64,000 nucleotides of DNA from Gammaproteobacteria bacterium (GCA_022447525.1 JAKVBA010000009.1:1-64000); one strand, 5' to 3'. Counted from the stretch's first letter, positions 27,518 through 37,273 are shown. Notes: generated by a model not told the origin, from the sequence alone. Numbers and translations: made by a program.

Positions 27518-28174
27518 ATGCATGTCTCCGACCAGACTTCTTTTTCATAAGCTTGATCTAGCTCCGCTTCAATTGTTAATTCTCTCCTGCGGAATCAGCA
27601 TGGATCTCTCCGCTTTGGTCCCTGGTCGAGGTTTGAGTTACCAACTAGTGAATGTCTGCCTATTTTGGCGTATCGATCGTCGGTTTATGATTGGTGTCTG
27701 TGACTTCAGCAAGATCCTTAATAAAAACTCGGTTTAATTTTGATATTGAAATATTGGATCACTTCACGAATGATTCTGAGCCGTCTTTGGCAACAAATCT
27801 TGGGGATGTTTCTGAGTACTCAATAGCGCAACTAAGCAAGGGTACATTTGTACATACTATATTTAGTGTCTTTGACAAAGGACAGGTCGATTCCTAATCA
27901 TTTGCTAGCTAGTATAAACCTCGAAAACCACATGATAAAAGTAGTGAATGATCAGGTAAACTAGTCGGCGATATTTTGATGCATGAGTGATTTTTAGAGA
28001 GATTTATCGGCCAGATGTCTCGGCTGATCTGAGTTAAGAATGAACATGTTGAATACTCTTTTAACAAGGCGATTTTATGTAATAATTGACCGGTGTTGTT
28101 TATATCTAGCCTCTAGAAGACTATGAATAACGACCTCAATAGCCTGGTGATGCTTGTTTAGGTCGAGTAATCCA

Positions 28175-28408
28175 ATGGACCGCTTGAAGTTATTGTTGGC
28201 AGCACTTTTAGCCTCATCGGTGGTATCGACGTTATCTGACGAATTATCGCTATGACTAATCCGGCCTCACGCTGTCATTGAGTTTACCGCTCAAATGGTA
28301 GGTTGGCTCAAGCTAGAGTCGGTTGAAGTAGAAATGCGTTCAATAGCCATCCAAGTAAAGGATAAGCGAGCCTGTCTAAAAGAGTGTTCTAGAGATATCA
28401 ATCATTAG
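28175..28408 (+). pseudogene. Possible broken small secreted-protein gene
   Basis: A 78-codon frame starts with a signal-like stretch (MDRLKLLLAALLASSVVSTLS), meets an in-frame TGA at codon 27, and stays open in the same frame for 51 more codons (HAVIEFTAQMVGWLKLESVEVEM). One base change would restore a 77-residue secreted protein. No homologue is recognised and no good ribosome site is seen, so this may be chance. Confidence 0.25.
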
Positions 28409-28684
28409 CCAATAGCACTGACCCATGTCAAACTCTACGCTTCATTTCATCGTGTTGACGATTTTACTCAGTCATTTCATATTCGTATCTAATAAGTGCA
28501 TTGAATTGATCGAACTCTTGCTCGGCGGCTGTGACTAAAAGGTTACCTCACCAGATGACCCTAAAGTCCATAAAGAACGTATTAAACTTTATTGCTAATG
28601 AAACTTTTACTGAAATACTAGGACGCTTCTGTGACGTGTGTAGATCTCGCTAAGATAAATAAGAAAAGAATATTGGAGGTTTAA

Positions 28685-30043
28685 ATGGTAAAAATGTTGG
28701 GATGGCGTATCGCTGTTTTATTGTGTGCCGTTGTTCTTGGAGGGTGCGCGAAAACGATAAGGATGGAGAACAAAAAAATCGGCTTTATTGATTCCGATAT
28801 GCGCTACTCGATTCAAAATTTGACCAAGAAATTTTCTAACAGTGAAAACGTATTTATCGTTAATTTCTCGGGAGGAGGTACCAGAGCGGCAGCGTTGTCC
28901 TATGGCGTGCTTGAAGGTCTAAATGGCTACGCATTTGACGCCAATGCTAATAAATCGTTGTTGGATGAAATTAGTTTCATAAGCAGTGTGTCAGGTGGTA
29001 GTTTTACGGCCGCTTACTACGGATTGCATGGTAAGAAAATATTCAACCAGTTTGAGGACGAATTTCTCAATGTTGATTTTCAAGGATCGTTGTTGAGTAG
29101 ACTTTTTAGTCTTGGTAGGATTTTAAGCGACGTGGATCGAACTGAAGCCGCCATTCGTCTTTATGATAAAAATGTCTTCAAGGGCGCCACTTTTGCGGAT
29201 ATGGTTCATGACGATAGGCCGATCATAATTATCAACGCTTCAGATCTTGGTGGCGGCATCAGATTCTCGTTTATACAGCGATACTTCGACTTACTCTGTT
29301 CTGAGTTAGCTACTTTCCCAGTAGCTCGGGCTGTGGCCGCATCGTCTGCCGTTCCATTGGTTTTCAGTCCTGTTGTTTTGCGCAACCACGACCACTGCGG
29401 TGCAGAGTATACCAACTGGATACGTCATCGTAAGGTTAGAGAAGACGAGCAGCATCAACTCGAGATAAACGCCTTGTTACAATCGCTGTCATCATTGAAT
29501 GACAAACAGAGAAGGGCTTATATTCATTTGGTCGACGGCGGCATAACTGACAATTTGGGATTCCGAGCGATATTTGATTTGCTAGCCATTGCGGGTGACG
29601 CCGGAGTGATTCAAGGTATGAGACAGACGGCCATAAAACGCATGATAATCCTTTCTGTTGATGCCTCGGTGGACGCGAGAAAGGGTTTAGACCAAGCTCC
29701 GAAAGAGCCAAGTATCGCCAACACCTTGGCCGCTATGTCTAATATTCAATTGCACCGCTACAACATTGCTACTATCGAATTATTAGAAGAGCAAATTAAA
29801 ACTTGGGCGGAACAATTGTCAACACCTGAGCAACAAGTAGAACCCTTTCTTATTAATATAAGTTTGAATGACGTTCAAGACGAAGCAAGTAAAGCTCGGC
29901 TTCAGTCCATTCCGACCAGCTTGTCTTTGAGCAAAGATGACGTATCTCTACTCATTGAAACTGGTAAGAATCTGCTCCATTCAAATGCTGAAATGCAGCG
30001 CTTGCTCGACCACATTGGTTCTAAAGGTACGGTTGGCCAATAG
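28685..30043 (+). CDS. Patatin-like phospholipase lipoprotein
   Basis: A 452-residue patatin-family protein with a lipoprotein signal (lipobox LGGC, C21), so it is anchored in the envelope, unlike the cytoplasmic patatin near rhlB. The oxyanion loop is NFSGGGTRAAALSYGVLEGL (60-79). The nucleophile is S103 in SSVSGGSF, where the first Gly of GxSxG is replaced by Ser. The catalytic Asp is in HLVDGGITDNLG. An insertion of about 50 residues (RHRKVREDEQHQLEINALL) precedes the Asp motif. GGAGG lies well before the ATG. Substrate unknown; it could act on phospholipids in the envelope. Confidence 0.85.
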   Translation: MVKMLGWRIAVLLCAVVLGGCAKTIRMENKKIGFIDSDMRYSIQNLTKKFSNSENVFIVNFSGGGTRAAALSYGVLEGLNGYAFDANANKSLLDEISFISSVSGGSFTAAYYGLHGKKIFNQFEDEFLNVDFQGSLLSRLFSLGRILSDVDRTEAAIRLYDKNVFKGATFADMVHDDRPIIIINASDLGGGIRFSFIQRYFDLLCSELATFPVARAVAASSAVPLVFSPVVLRNHDHCGAEYTNWIRHRKVREDEQHQLEINALLQSLSSLNDKQRRAYIHLVDGGITDNLGFRAIFDLLAIAGDAGVIQGMRQTAIKRMIILSVDASVDARKGLDQAPKEPSIANTLAAMSNIQLHRYNIATIELLEEQIKTWAEQLSTPEQQVEPFLINISLNDVQDEASKARLQSIPTSLSLSKDDVSLLIETGKNLLHSNAEMQRLLDHIGSKGTVGQ

Positions 30044-30233
30044 TCGACGCTTGGTAAGTTGAAAATTCTCGATAACAAAACTTTAGAAAGTCGGTCGCCT
30101 TAATTGTGCATAGATATTTTGTATATTAGTCATCCAATTTTTATTGATCCTGCCATGGATTTGGAGCCTGACCAGCCGAATCCTTTGGCACTGGCGTTAG
30201 TTTGTCAGCGCTTTGATTTGGTTTAATTAAAAA

Positions 30234-31430
30234 ATGAACTCTCGTTTAACCATACTTACTTGTTTTCTAGTTCCGTTTTGTTGTAATACGCTGGCTGGTG
30301 AAACCTCTTTGGATACGCTGCGAATAGCCACGTTTAACGTCAGTATTGAAGCAACAAACTATTTACCAAGAAAGGATGTAGCGGACGATCCATCGCGCGC
30401 GATAGTAGTTTCTGAGCATTTAGCCAGTGGTAATAACGAGCAAATTAGTAACGTTGCCCAAATCATTCAAAGAGTTCGCCCTGATATAATATTGCTCAAT
30501 GAATTTGATTTCATAGCAGATAGTGAAAAAGGTATTGAGCTATTTGTTAAAAATTATTTAAACGTCTCTCAAGGCAATCAGCCCGCTTTAGACCTTCCCT
30601 ATTTCTATATTGCACCAAGTAACACTGGTCTCAGCACAGCTTTTGATTTAGATCGTAATGGTCGTAAAACTGGCGTTGCCGGAGATGCACAAGGATTCGG
30701 CTTTTACCCCGGTCAATATGGCATGGCTATTCTGTCGCGTTTTCCGATAGATTATAACCGTGCAAGAACTATGCAAAATTTTCTCTGGAAGGATATGCCA
30801 AACCATCTTAAGCCGAGAATTCCGAATGGTGAGGCATGGTATAGTGATGAACAATGGAGTCAACTTCGCTTGTCTTCAAAGTCGCATTGGGATATCCCAA
30901 TTAATACACCAAAGGGTGTCATACATATCATCGCCGCACATCCTACGCCCCCCACGTTTGACGGGTCGGAAGACAGAAATGGTAAGCGAAATCATGATGA
31001 AATACGTTTTATCAGTGATTACTTATCAAGCGAACCTTACATCTACGATGACCAAGGTCGTAAGGGTGGGATAGATCAGGGATCGAGATTTGTGGTCTTG
31101 GGTGATCTAAACTCATCTCCCACTGAGGGAGAATCTATCAAGACTGGAATCAAGGGTTTATTAGATCATGCGTTGATAGATTCATCTTGTGAACCTAAAT
31201 CAACTGCAGGTAAAAATGCGAGACCGGAGAATCAATATGCTGAGTATCATACTGCCGCATGGGGTTTAAGAGTCGACTACGCCTTGCCGTCTAGAGAAGG
31301 TTTGACGGTTGTAAATTGTGGTCTTTATTGGCCAACTAAAAGTTCACCCGAGTACAGCTTGATAGCCGACAGAAAATCATCTTCGGATCATCGTTTGGTG
31401 TGGGTCGACGTGAGGCTTACGGAGCAATAA
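30234..31430 (+). CDS. Secreted endonuclease/exonuclease/phosphatase family protein
   Basis: A 398-residue EEP-superfamily phosphoesterase with a signal peptide (LTILTCFLVPFCCNTLAGE). Motifs are LRIATFNVS, DIILLNEFDF (metal-binding Glu), AAHPTPP, VVLGDLNSSPTEG (catalytic Asp-x-Asn) and SSDHRLVW at the end. Many secreted homologues are annotated as endonuclease/exonuclease/phosphatase; a nuclease, phosphodiesterase or sphingomyelinase-like role is possible. It lies 190 bases downstream of the patatin lipoprotein on the same strand, so both may be envelope or extracellular hydrolases, though a shared transcript is not shown. Confidence 0.85.
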   Translation: MNSRLTILTCFLVPFCCNTLAGETSLDTLRIATFNVSIEATNYLPRKDVADDPSRAIVVSEHLASGNNEQISNVAQIIQRVRPDIILLNEFDFIADSEKGIELFVKNYLNVSQGNQPALDLPYFYIAPSNTGLSTAFDLDRNGRKTGVAGDAQGFGFYPGQYGMAILSRFPIDYNRARTMQNFLWKDMPNHLKPRIPNGEAWYSDEQWSQLRLSSKSHWDIPINTPKGVIHIIAAHPTPPTFDGSEDRNGKRNHDEIRFISDYLSSEPYIYDDQGRKGGIDQGSRFVVLGDLNSSPTEGESIKTGIKGLLDHALIDSSCEPKSTAGKNARPENQYAEYHTAAWGLRVDYALPSREGLTVVNCGLYWPTKSSPEYSLIADRKSSSDHRLVWVDVRLTEQ

Positions 31431-31915
31431 GAGAAGCTCTTTCGATTTCATAATAAAGTACCTTTTTCGTATTTGATGAAATTTAGCAGACAGATCCATA
31501 GAACCTTAATAAAGTAATCGTCCTCATACGCTGATTTATTTGACCTCGAGTTGGCGTCAATAGTGTGACCTGAGACAAAGAGATGACGAAGTTGCACATC
31601 GATAGTAGCTATGGAGAGCTGACGCTAGTAAGGGTATGGTTACGCTAAGGTGGGCAAGGCGAGCCTGATTGTGCACGGCGTCATTGTTAAAAAAATAACA
31701 CCCTAATTTTGCAATCCCTGAAAAATCAGAAGGTAGTGATAATCCAGCAAACAGACTTTACAAGCATAGCCATGATTGGGCGATCATGTTCAGATTCAGA
31801 TAGATTTGGTTCTCAGACCTCTTCTGATAAGATGCGGCTTTATGGTTAGAGAGGCCCTAGAGAAAACGATTGTAGTGTTATTGAAACGGTCTGAATTGAT
31901 TTGCCTTTTAAAAAT
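31431..31915. other. Gene-free stretch
   Basis: About 480 bases between the phosphoesterase and the glycosyltransferase. I see no supportable gene, RNA or terminator. Confidence 0.35.
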
Positions 31916-33061
31916 ATGCGTAAAAAGATCGCCTACTTCGTAAGTCACCCGATTCAATATCAAGCTCCGTTGTTGAGAAAAATCTCAGAGGAGTGTGGTT
32001 TTGATTTACATGTTTTTTTCTTGTCAGATCTCTCTACAGGGTCTTATTTAGACACCGGCTTTGGTCAGTCAATCGAATGGGATATCCCTTTGACCTCTGG
32101 GTATTCTCATGAATTTCTAGAATCGACATTTTTGAACGGAGATTTTTCATTGAAGAATCCCAAAGTGAAACTCCGATCCGTTTTTAAGGCAATAAGAAAA
32201 GAGTCGTGGGATGCAGTTTGGATTCATGGTTATGGCAATATGGCTCTTTTAGCTGTACTCGTATTAGCAAGGTTAAAGGGATTGCCTTATTTTTATCGAG
32301 CTGATTCGACCTTGCTCTGTTCTTCACCGTCTACTGCTAAAGACTTATTCTTAAGTTCCTTGGTGAAGAATGCACAGGCACTTCTTTGGTCCTCAACAGA
32401 TAATTTGGAGTACTACAAGCATTATGGTGCCAAAGAGTCTCAATTGTTTTTTATGCCCTTGGCGGTCGACAATGAAGCCTTTCAAAAACAACTGAAACCT
32501 AAAAAGTCAGTGACTAACGCTCCAGTGAAATTTTTGTTTGCGTCGAAGTTTGTAAGTCGAAAAAAAGCGGATTTGCTGCTGCACGCATTTGCTAATTTGC
32601 CTGACGAGTTTCGATCCAGAGCGACTCTAACTCTGGCTGGCTCGGGGCCGTTACAACATCAACTTGAAGAACAGACAGTGAATCTACAACTTGAAAATAA
32701 TATTTCGTTCGTTGGATTTGTAAATCAACAGCAGATGCCGACTCTGCTTTGCGAGCATGACGTCTTTGTACTACCTTCAGTGATGGAGCCGTTTGGGTTA
32801 ATCGTCAATGAGGCTATGAATTTGTCAAAGCCAGTGATCGTAACGGATCAAGTTGGTTGTGCAAGAGATTTGGTTGAGCACGGGCTTAATGGTTGGGTGG
32901 CTAAAGCAGACGATGTCGCTTCCATGACCTCAGTCTTACTATCGGCTTTGGAGTCTAGTGCTAACTTAGAGGATATGGGAAAACAGAGTCTTAAACGAAT
33001 AAATCAGTGGGGTTTCAATCAGAATATCGAGGGGCTTTCACGGGCGGTTGATGCACTATAA
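31916..33061 (+). CDS. Glycosyltransferase family 4 protein
   Basis: A GT-B glycosyltransferase of 381 residues. The N-terminus KKIAYFVSHPIQYQAPLLRKIS is the acceptor-domain pattern of polysaccharide-type GT4 enzymes. The C-terminal donor domain shows KFLFASKFVSRKKADLLLHAFA, LTLAGSGPL, ISFVGFVNQQQMPTLL and the E-x7-E motif EPFGLIVNEAM. I prefer the ATG at 31916; the track uses a TTG five codons earlier. Neither has a good ribosome site. It stands alone, so the sugar and acceptor are unknown; surface polysaccharide is likely. It converges on ubiB. Confidence 0.88.
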   Translation: MRKKIAYFVSHPIQYQAPLLRKISEECGFDLHVFFLSDLSTGSYLDTGFGQSIEWDIPLTSGYSHEFLESTFLNGDFSLKNPKVKLRSVFKAIRKESWDAVWIHGYGNMALLAVLVLARLKGLPYFYRADSTLLCSSPSTAKDLFLSSLVKNAQALLWSSTDNLEYYKHYGAKESQLFFMPLAVDNEAFQKQLKPKKSVTNAPVKFLFASKFVSRKKADLLLHAFANLPDEFRSRATLTLAGSGPLQHQLEEQTVNLQLENNISFVGFVNQQQMPTLLCEHDVFVLPSVMEPFGLIVNEAMNLSKPVIVTDQVGCARDLVEHGLNGWVAKADDVASMTSVLLSALESSANLEDMGKQSLKRINQWGFNQNIEGLSRAVDAL

Positions 33062-33076
33062 GTAATTTTATTGCGG

Positions 33077-34714
33077 TCAAAACTCCGATCGTCCCCAAGC
33101 CAAGATTAAGCATGTAAAGGCTGCCCAAATTGGCGCAGAGCCGAATGTTTCTAGGTTGATCAAACCATAATAGTTAGCCAGAGCTGTTGCCAGCGAAATT
33201 GCAGTTAAACCTAGCAATATTGGTCGTTTAGAAGCTACCTTGATTTGCTTATTGCTCCTGGGTTTGGTCGCAGTTTCAATAGCAGTAGGTAATTGTCTTA
33301 AAGCGCTCTGCCAAGCTGGTAGGTCTCGCTTTAGTTCCTCTAATAGCGTTTGCGGCGAGTACTGTCGTTTCATCCATTGCTCTAGAAATGGTTTAGCCGT
33401 TTCCCACAGATTAAGATCTGGGTAGAGTTGTCGGCCCAAGCCCTCAATGTTCAATAGAGTTTTGTACAACAATACCAGCTGGGGTTGTACTGGCATTTCA
33501 AAGCGACGAACCGTTTGAAAAAGCTGCATTAGAACTTTACCAAATGAAATCTCACTCAATGGCTTAGCGAAAATTGGTTCACAGACCACGCGAATTGCTT
33601 GCTCAAACTCAGTCGCTTTGGTGCCTTTTGGTACCCAGCCGGAGCGGATATGTGTTTGGGTGATAGCCCAATAATCGCGGTTAAAAAAGCCAAGGAGTAT
33701 CTCGCCTAGATATCGTTGATCAGCCTTTTCTAGAGTGCCCATGATGCCGAAATCGATCGCAATCCATTGACCTTTATCTGACACAAAAATATTGCCAGCG
33801 TGCATGTCGGCGTGAAAAAAATTGTAGTCAAATGCCTGCCGAAAGAATATGCCCACGGCGTCTTCCGACAACTTTTTAAAATCCACACCCTGAGTTTTTA
33901 AGGTTTCGAGTTCTCTTATTGAAACCCCGCTTATCTTTTCCATTACCAGCACGTTTTCAGTGGTGTAGTCCCAATAGATACGTGGCAAATAAATGAGGTC
34001 GGACTGCTCGAAATCAGCGCCCATTCTGGCGCCGTTGGCGGCTTCAATTCGCAGGTCTAATTCATCAAGAATGGTGTTTTCATACTCATTTATTACGTCT
34101 AGTGGACGGAATTGCGCACCTCGTGACCAATGAGTTTGCAGAAAGCGAGCAAAGCGGTACATCACCCTTAAATCGCTTTTAATAATCGCTTCAATACCTG
34201 GGCGTATGACTTTAATGATGACCTCATCGGTTGTCGTACGATTTTGCCCCTCTATTGCCAATCCTTCTCTCAAGGTAGCTGAATGTACTTGTGCAACAGA
34301 AGCAGATGCTAAAGGTTGAACGTCAATATTGGTAAAAATATCGTTTAGATCGTCACCATAAGCGTTACGAATGATTTGCATTGACTGCTCGGCAGGAATC
34401 GGTGCAACTTTGTCTTGCAGCAAGGCTAACTCTTGCGCTATGTCAGCTGGCAGAAGATCCGGGCGAGTTGAGAGAGCTTGTCCAAGCTTGACGAAAACGG
34501 GGCCGAGTTCTTCCAATGCTAAGCGCACTCGTTCTCCAATGGGCAGCGGGTGCTTCTTCACTCTACCCAATGCAAAGCCCGCAAAGATTTTCGCAGGGTA
34601 GGGTAGTTGCAGAGGCTCGACCAACTGATAGAGCGCATACTTTTTGAACACTTTACGGATTTGCAGAATTCGGAAAATCGAACTCACGGGTTTGGCAATA
34701 GATTGATCGCTCAT
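33077..34714 (-). CDS. ubiB: Ubiquinone biosynthesis protein UbiB (ADCK/ABC1 family)
   Basis: Atypical kinase-like ATPase needed for ubiquinone synthesis, acting at the inner membrane with the UbiJ/UbiK lipid-binding complex. It has the family KxGQ motif (FVKLGQALSTRPDLLP), catalytic loop HADMHAGNIFV, metal-binding IAIDFGIMG, and two C-terminal membrane segments (PILLGLTAISLATALANYYG and FGSAPIWAAFTCLILAWG). Length 545 is normal. Third gene of ubiE-ubiJ-ubiB with gaps of 55 and 43 bases. Confidence 0.96.
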   Translation of the reverse strand: MSDQSIAKPVSSIFRILQIRKVFKKYALYQLVEPLQLPYPAKIFAGFALGRVKKHPLPIGERVRLALEELGPVFVKLGQALSTRPDLLPADIAQELALLQDKVAPIPAEQSMQIIRNAYGDDLNDIFTNIDVQPLASASVAQVHSATLREGLAIEGQNRTTTDEVIIKVIRPGIEAIIKSDLRVMYRFARFLQTHWSRGAQFRPLDVINEYENTILDELDLRIEAANGARMGADFEQSDLIYLPRIYWDYTTENVLVMEKISGVSIRELETLKTQGVDFKKLSEDAVGIFFRQAFDYNFFHADMHAGNIFVSDKGQWIAIDFGIMGTLEKADQRYLGEILLGFFNRDYWAITQTHIRSGWVPKGTKATEFEQAIRVVCEPIFAKPLSEISFGKVLMQLFQTVRRFEMPVQPQLVLLYKTLLNIEGLGRQLYPDLNLWETAKPFLEQWMKRQYSPQTLLEELKRDLPAWQSALRQLPTAIETATKPRSNKQIKVASKRPILLGLTAISLATALANYYGLINLETFGSAPIWAAFTCLILAWGRSEF

Positions 34715-34757
34715 GTAGTTTTTGTGCTACCTCTGCTAGGTTCCAAAAAATCTCATA

Positions 34758-35354
34758 TCAATTCGTTCGATTAAGTAGGTCAGCCAAGCGAGATCCAAGC
34801 ATATCAACGTCGGCCCTAATATCTTCTACATCGTTAAGAAAATCATTAATTTGCTGTTTGTCTGCCAACACCTGCAAGTCGTTGGCAATCAAATTGGTGA
34901 CAAAGTCATGTAATTGAGATCGAGATTCTTCAACAAACTCTCTTGCTTGCCCAGCAACCGCACCAGCCGCTTTTGCTGGAGCAGAGCCAATTTGTTCTGC
35001 CAACATCGCTTCCCAATCGATGTTTAAATCGCCAATAACTTGCGCGAACCGCTGACCTATTAGGGGATCACCTTTCATCTCTAATTCGCCGGCTTTTAAA
35101 TCGGCATTATCCAAGCCATCGCGTCCAAGTTTGATGACGGCGGAGATTGTTGTGCTCAAGGTGACGTCAGAATAGTCTGGCGTTTGCGAGTCCAATTCTA
35201 TGCCGTCATCTCTTGGCGTAATTGTAAGTGATTGGTCGAAATCCTTGATGTGCAATGTCATCACCTTACCGCTAAGCTTTTCGAGTCGAGCCCGAGTCGC
35301 TTTATCGTGTTCAAGTGCTTTGTTGCTTGCTAGTTCAAGTAATCCGAAAAACAT
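34758..35354 (-). CDS. ubiJ: Ubiquinone biosynthesis accessory factor UbiJ
   Basis: SCP2-domain lipid-binding factor that holds ubiquinone intermediates for the Ubi hydroxylase/methylase complex. The 198 residues start with the typical LLELASNKALEHDKATRARLEKLSGK. The SCP2 part includes GDPLIGQRFAQVIGDLNIDWEAMLAEQIG, and a C-terminal coiled coil (LADKQQINDFLNDVEDIRADVDMLGSRLADL) is the contact region for UbiK. Its place between ubiE and ubiB is the conserved order. Confidence 0.94.
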   Translation of the reverse strand: MFFGLLELASNKALEHDKATRARLEKLSGKVMTLHIKDFDQSLTITPRDDGIELDSQTPDYSDVTLSTTISAVIKLGRDGLDNADLKAGELEMKGDPLIGQRFAQVIGDLNIDWEAMLAEQIGSAPAKAAGAVAGQAREFVEESRSQLHDFVTNLIANDLQVLADKQQINDFLNDVEDIRADVDMLGSRLADLLNRTN

Positions 35355-35409
35355 AATTCGCCCTAATGCTTATGATGCTGCGCCTAGAAAAAATCGCTAC
35401 TGTAAAAAG

Positions 35410-36156
35410 CTAGTATTTATAGCCTATATGCAATGCCACAACGCCACCGGTTAAATTATGATATCGCACACGATCAAAGCCCGCGTCCAGCATCATTTGT
35501 TTCAATTCTTCTTGAGGCGGATGCTTGCGAATGGACTCAACCAAATACTGATAGCTATCGCGGTCGTTAGCGATGACTTCACCGATCTTCGGAATTACAT
35601 TAAACGAATAGGCGTCGTAGATACTTCTGAATGTTGCGTTTGTCGGCCGAGAAAATTCCAGGATGATCGCTCGGCCACCCGGTTTTAGGCATCTGACCAT
35701 TGACTGCAATGCCACATCTTTGTGGGTAACATTTCTCAAGCCAAAGCTGATTGATATGCAATCAAATGTGTTGTCTGCAAAAGGCAGATTTTCTGCATTC
35801 ACCAAGCAATAGTCGACATTGCCTGCGATGCCAGCGTCGGTGAGTCGTTTTCGGCCCTCAGCTAACATTGCCTCATTGATGTCGGTGACAATCACCTGAC
35901 CATAAGACCCAACCTTTTTCGCAAACTTAAGAGATAGATCACCGCTACCGGCAGCAAGGTCTAGGACCTTGTCGCCTACGTTTACGCCACTTTGAGCCAC
36001 CGCAAACCATTTCCATGCTCGATGTACACCCATCGACATGGCGTCATTCATGATGTCATAATTTCCCGCTACGGAGCGAAATACCTCTCCAACCAGACCT
36101 TGTTTGTCTTGCTCGTTAACTTCTTTAAAGCCGAAATGTGTTTTTTGATCGTTCAT
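35410..36156 (-). CDS. ubiE: Ubiquinone/menaquinone C-methyltransferase UbiE
   Basis: C-methylates the ring of ubiquinone (and demethylmenaquinone where present) using SAM. The 248-residue protein has [43 protein letters not shown], the SAM loop [16 protein letters not shown], and [16 protein letters not shown], all diagnostic of UbiE. First gene of the ubiE-ubiJ-ubiB group. A MITE lies upstream between it and the DUF971 gene, so its promoter region has been altered relative to close relatives. Confidence 0.97.
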   Translation of the reverse strand: MNDQKTHFGFKEVNEQDKQGLVGEVFRSVAGNYDIMNDAMSMGVHRAWKWFAVAQSGVNVGDKVLDLAAGSGDLSLKFAKKVGSYGQVIVTDINEAMLAEGRKRLTDAGIAGNVDYCLVNAENLPFADNTFDCISISFGLRNVTHKDVALQSMVRCLKPGGRAIILEFSRPTNATFRSIYDAYSFNVIPKIGEVIANDRDSYQYLVESIRKHPPQEELKQMMLDAGFDRVRYHNLTGGVVALHIGYKY

Positions 36157-36223
36157 AATTAGGTTAGCAATTTAAGCTAGGCAGAATATCGCCGTGAGTC
36201 AATTATAGACTAGTCTGATCTAG

Positions 36224-36419
36224 GGAGCCTCTGATTAATTAAAGATGATTTCGGCAACAACGCTGATGGACGCTTAAAACCTTACCTTATGGAGCTTTGA
36301 GATTATTTCGCGGTTTGCGTTATTGTTTTTTTGCCATGACTCGCCATGGCTACAAAACAATGTCTTGAATGCAAAATAAGCACAAGGTCAGAGACCGTTG
36401 GTAATTAATCAGAGGTTCC
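36224..36419. mobile_element. MITE with 18-19 bp inverted repeats and CTAG duplication
   Basis: The left end GGAGCCTCTGATTAATTA and the reverse complement of the right end GGAACCTCTGATTAATTA differ by one base. CTAG flanks both sides (36220-36223 and 36420-36423), as expected for a 4-bp target duplication of the YTAR type made by the IS5 subgroup. The 196-base interior has no ORF but carries a GCCATG...CATGGC palindrome. A non-autonomous element is the simplest reading. Its right end supplies the last codons and stop of the DUF971 gene. Confidence 0.8.
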
Positions 36420-36792
36420 CTAGGTATTGATCGTTGTCTTGGGCTTCTCTAGATGTCCCGTTGTCGGCAAGTCGATTCAAATAGTCTTGCCATTTCTCCG
36501 TTCGTTTTTCTCCTAGTTCATAAAGATAATCCCAGGAGTAAATGCCGGAATTGTGAGCATCGGAGTAAATAAATTTCACTGCATAGTTCCCAATAGGTTC
36601 AATCGAGACAATATTGACATTTTCTTTGCCAACTTGCAGGACCTCCTGACCGGGGCCATGACCTTTGACTTCAGCGGATGGAGAATAGACCCGGAGGTAC
36701 TCGCAGGGCAACATGAATCGTTGATCCCCGAAACTGATCTCGAGGACTCTGGACTTGCTGTGTAACTTAATTTCGGTAGGTGTGTGGTTCAT
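36409..36792 (-). CDS. DUF971 protein (gamma-butyrobetaine hydroxylase N-domain-like)
   Basis: A stand-alone DUF971 domain of 127 residues: PTEIKLHSKSRVLEISFGDQRFMLPCEYLRVYSPSAEVKGHG and the ending IGNYAVKFIYSDAHNSGIYSWDYLYELG. The same fold forms the N-terminal domain of gamma-butyrobetaine dioxygenase, and is proposed to act in Fe-S or metal handling; the function is not firm. The stop codon and the last residues (LGNL) are encoded by the inserted MITE, so the native C-terminus has been replaced. DUF971 next to ubiE-ubiJ-ubiB is a known proteobacterial order. Confidence 0.9.
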   Translation of the reverse strand: MNHTPTEIKLHSKSRVLEISFGDQRFMLPCEYLRVYSPSAEVKGHGPGQEVLQVGKENVNIVSIEPIGNYAVKFIYSDAHNSGIYSWDYLYELGEKRTEKWQDYLNRLADNGTSREAQDNDQYLGNL

Positions 36793-36874
36793 GCGCAGTA
36801 GTATATCTGCTTCGATAATAAATGGCTGTTAGCTCGTATATATCCTTCATAGCATTTTAAATGGGTGGTAATAC

Positions 36875-37273
36875 ATGTGTGTGGACAAATTTCATGCTAT
36901 TTTCTGTTCAAACTCACCCTCTTTCACTTGGTATGGAACCGACTTAAATGATTATGGCAATTTGTTTGGTGGCACGCTTTTAAAATGGCTAGATGAAATA
37001 GCTTATATTCGCGTGAGCCTGGATTTTCCAGGGCGTCATTTTGTTACGATTGGCTTGGACAATGTGGAGTTTAGGCACCCTATCAGTGAGGGACAGATTT
37101 TGCGCTTTCGTTGCACTAAAATACGTCTGGGAAATACTTCCGTGACCTATAATGTGAAGGTTTACGGTGCCCGCTACGAGGTAGAGTCAGAGGCCGTACT
37201 ATTTGAGAATAATATTTCCTTCGTTTGTGTGGATGAGAATGGGCAAAAGATGGCCATACAAAAGCCCGAGTAA
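36875..37273 (+). CDS. Acyl-CoA thioesterase, hotdog fold (YciA-like)
   Basis: A 132-residue hotdog thioesterase that hydrolyses acyl-CoA. The core helix motif is GTDLNDYGNLFGGTLLKWLDEIAYIRVS, where the Asn and Asp positions correspond to those of the YciA/4HBT group; DNVEFRHPISEGQILRFRCTKIRLGNTSV follows. The chain length preference cannot be inferred. Its 3' end overlaps the start region of the downstream membrane protein gene. Confidence 0.88.
   Translation: MCVDKFHAIFCSNSPSFTWYGTDLNDYGNLFGGTLLKWLDEIAYIRVSLDFPGRHFVTIGLDNVEFRHPISEGQILRFRCTKIRLGNTSVTYNVKVYGARYEVESEAVLFENNISFVCVDENGQKMAIQKPE

Larger units (their letters stand above)
26952..28684. other. 1.7-kb region without an intact gene
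   Basis: Between ggt (minus) and the patatin lipoprotein (plus) I find no gene of normal quality. The region holds a strong orphan terminator at 27474, a neighbouring hairpin, and a short frame split by a TGA at 28175-28408. Two overlapping 68-71 codon frames at 27522-27897 have no ribosome site or recognisable domain. The overall look is of eroded sequence after gene loss. Confidence 0.5.

Noticed and set aside
27522-27897. Two overlapping ORFs of 71 and 68 codons
   Set aside because: No ribosome site, no recognised domain, overlapping frames; the first begins right after a strong terminator.
28425-28537. 37-residue hydrophobic ORF
   Set aside because: Too short, no ribosome site, and one of several chance hydrophobic frames in this eroded region.
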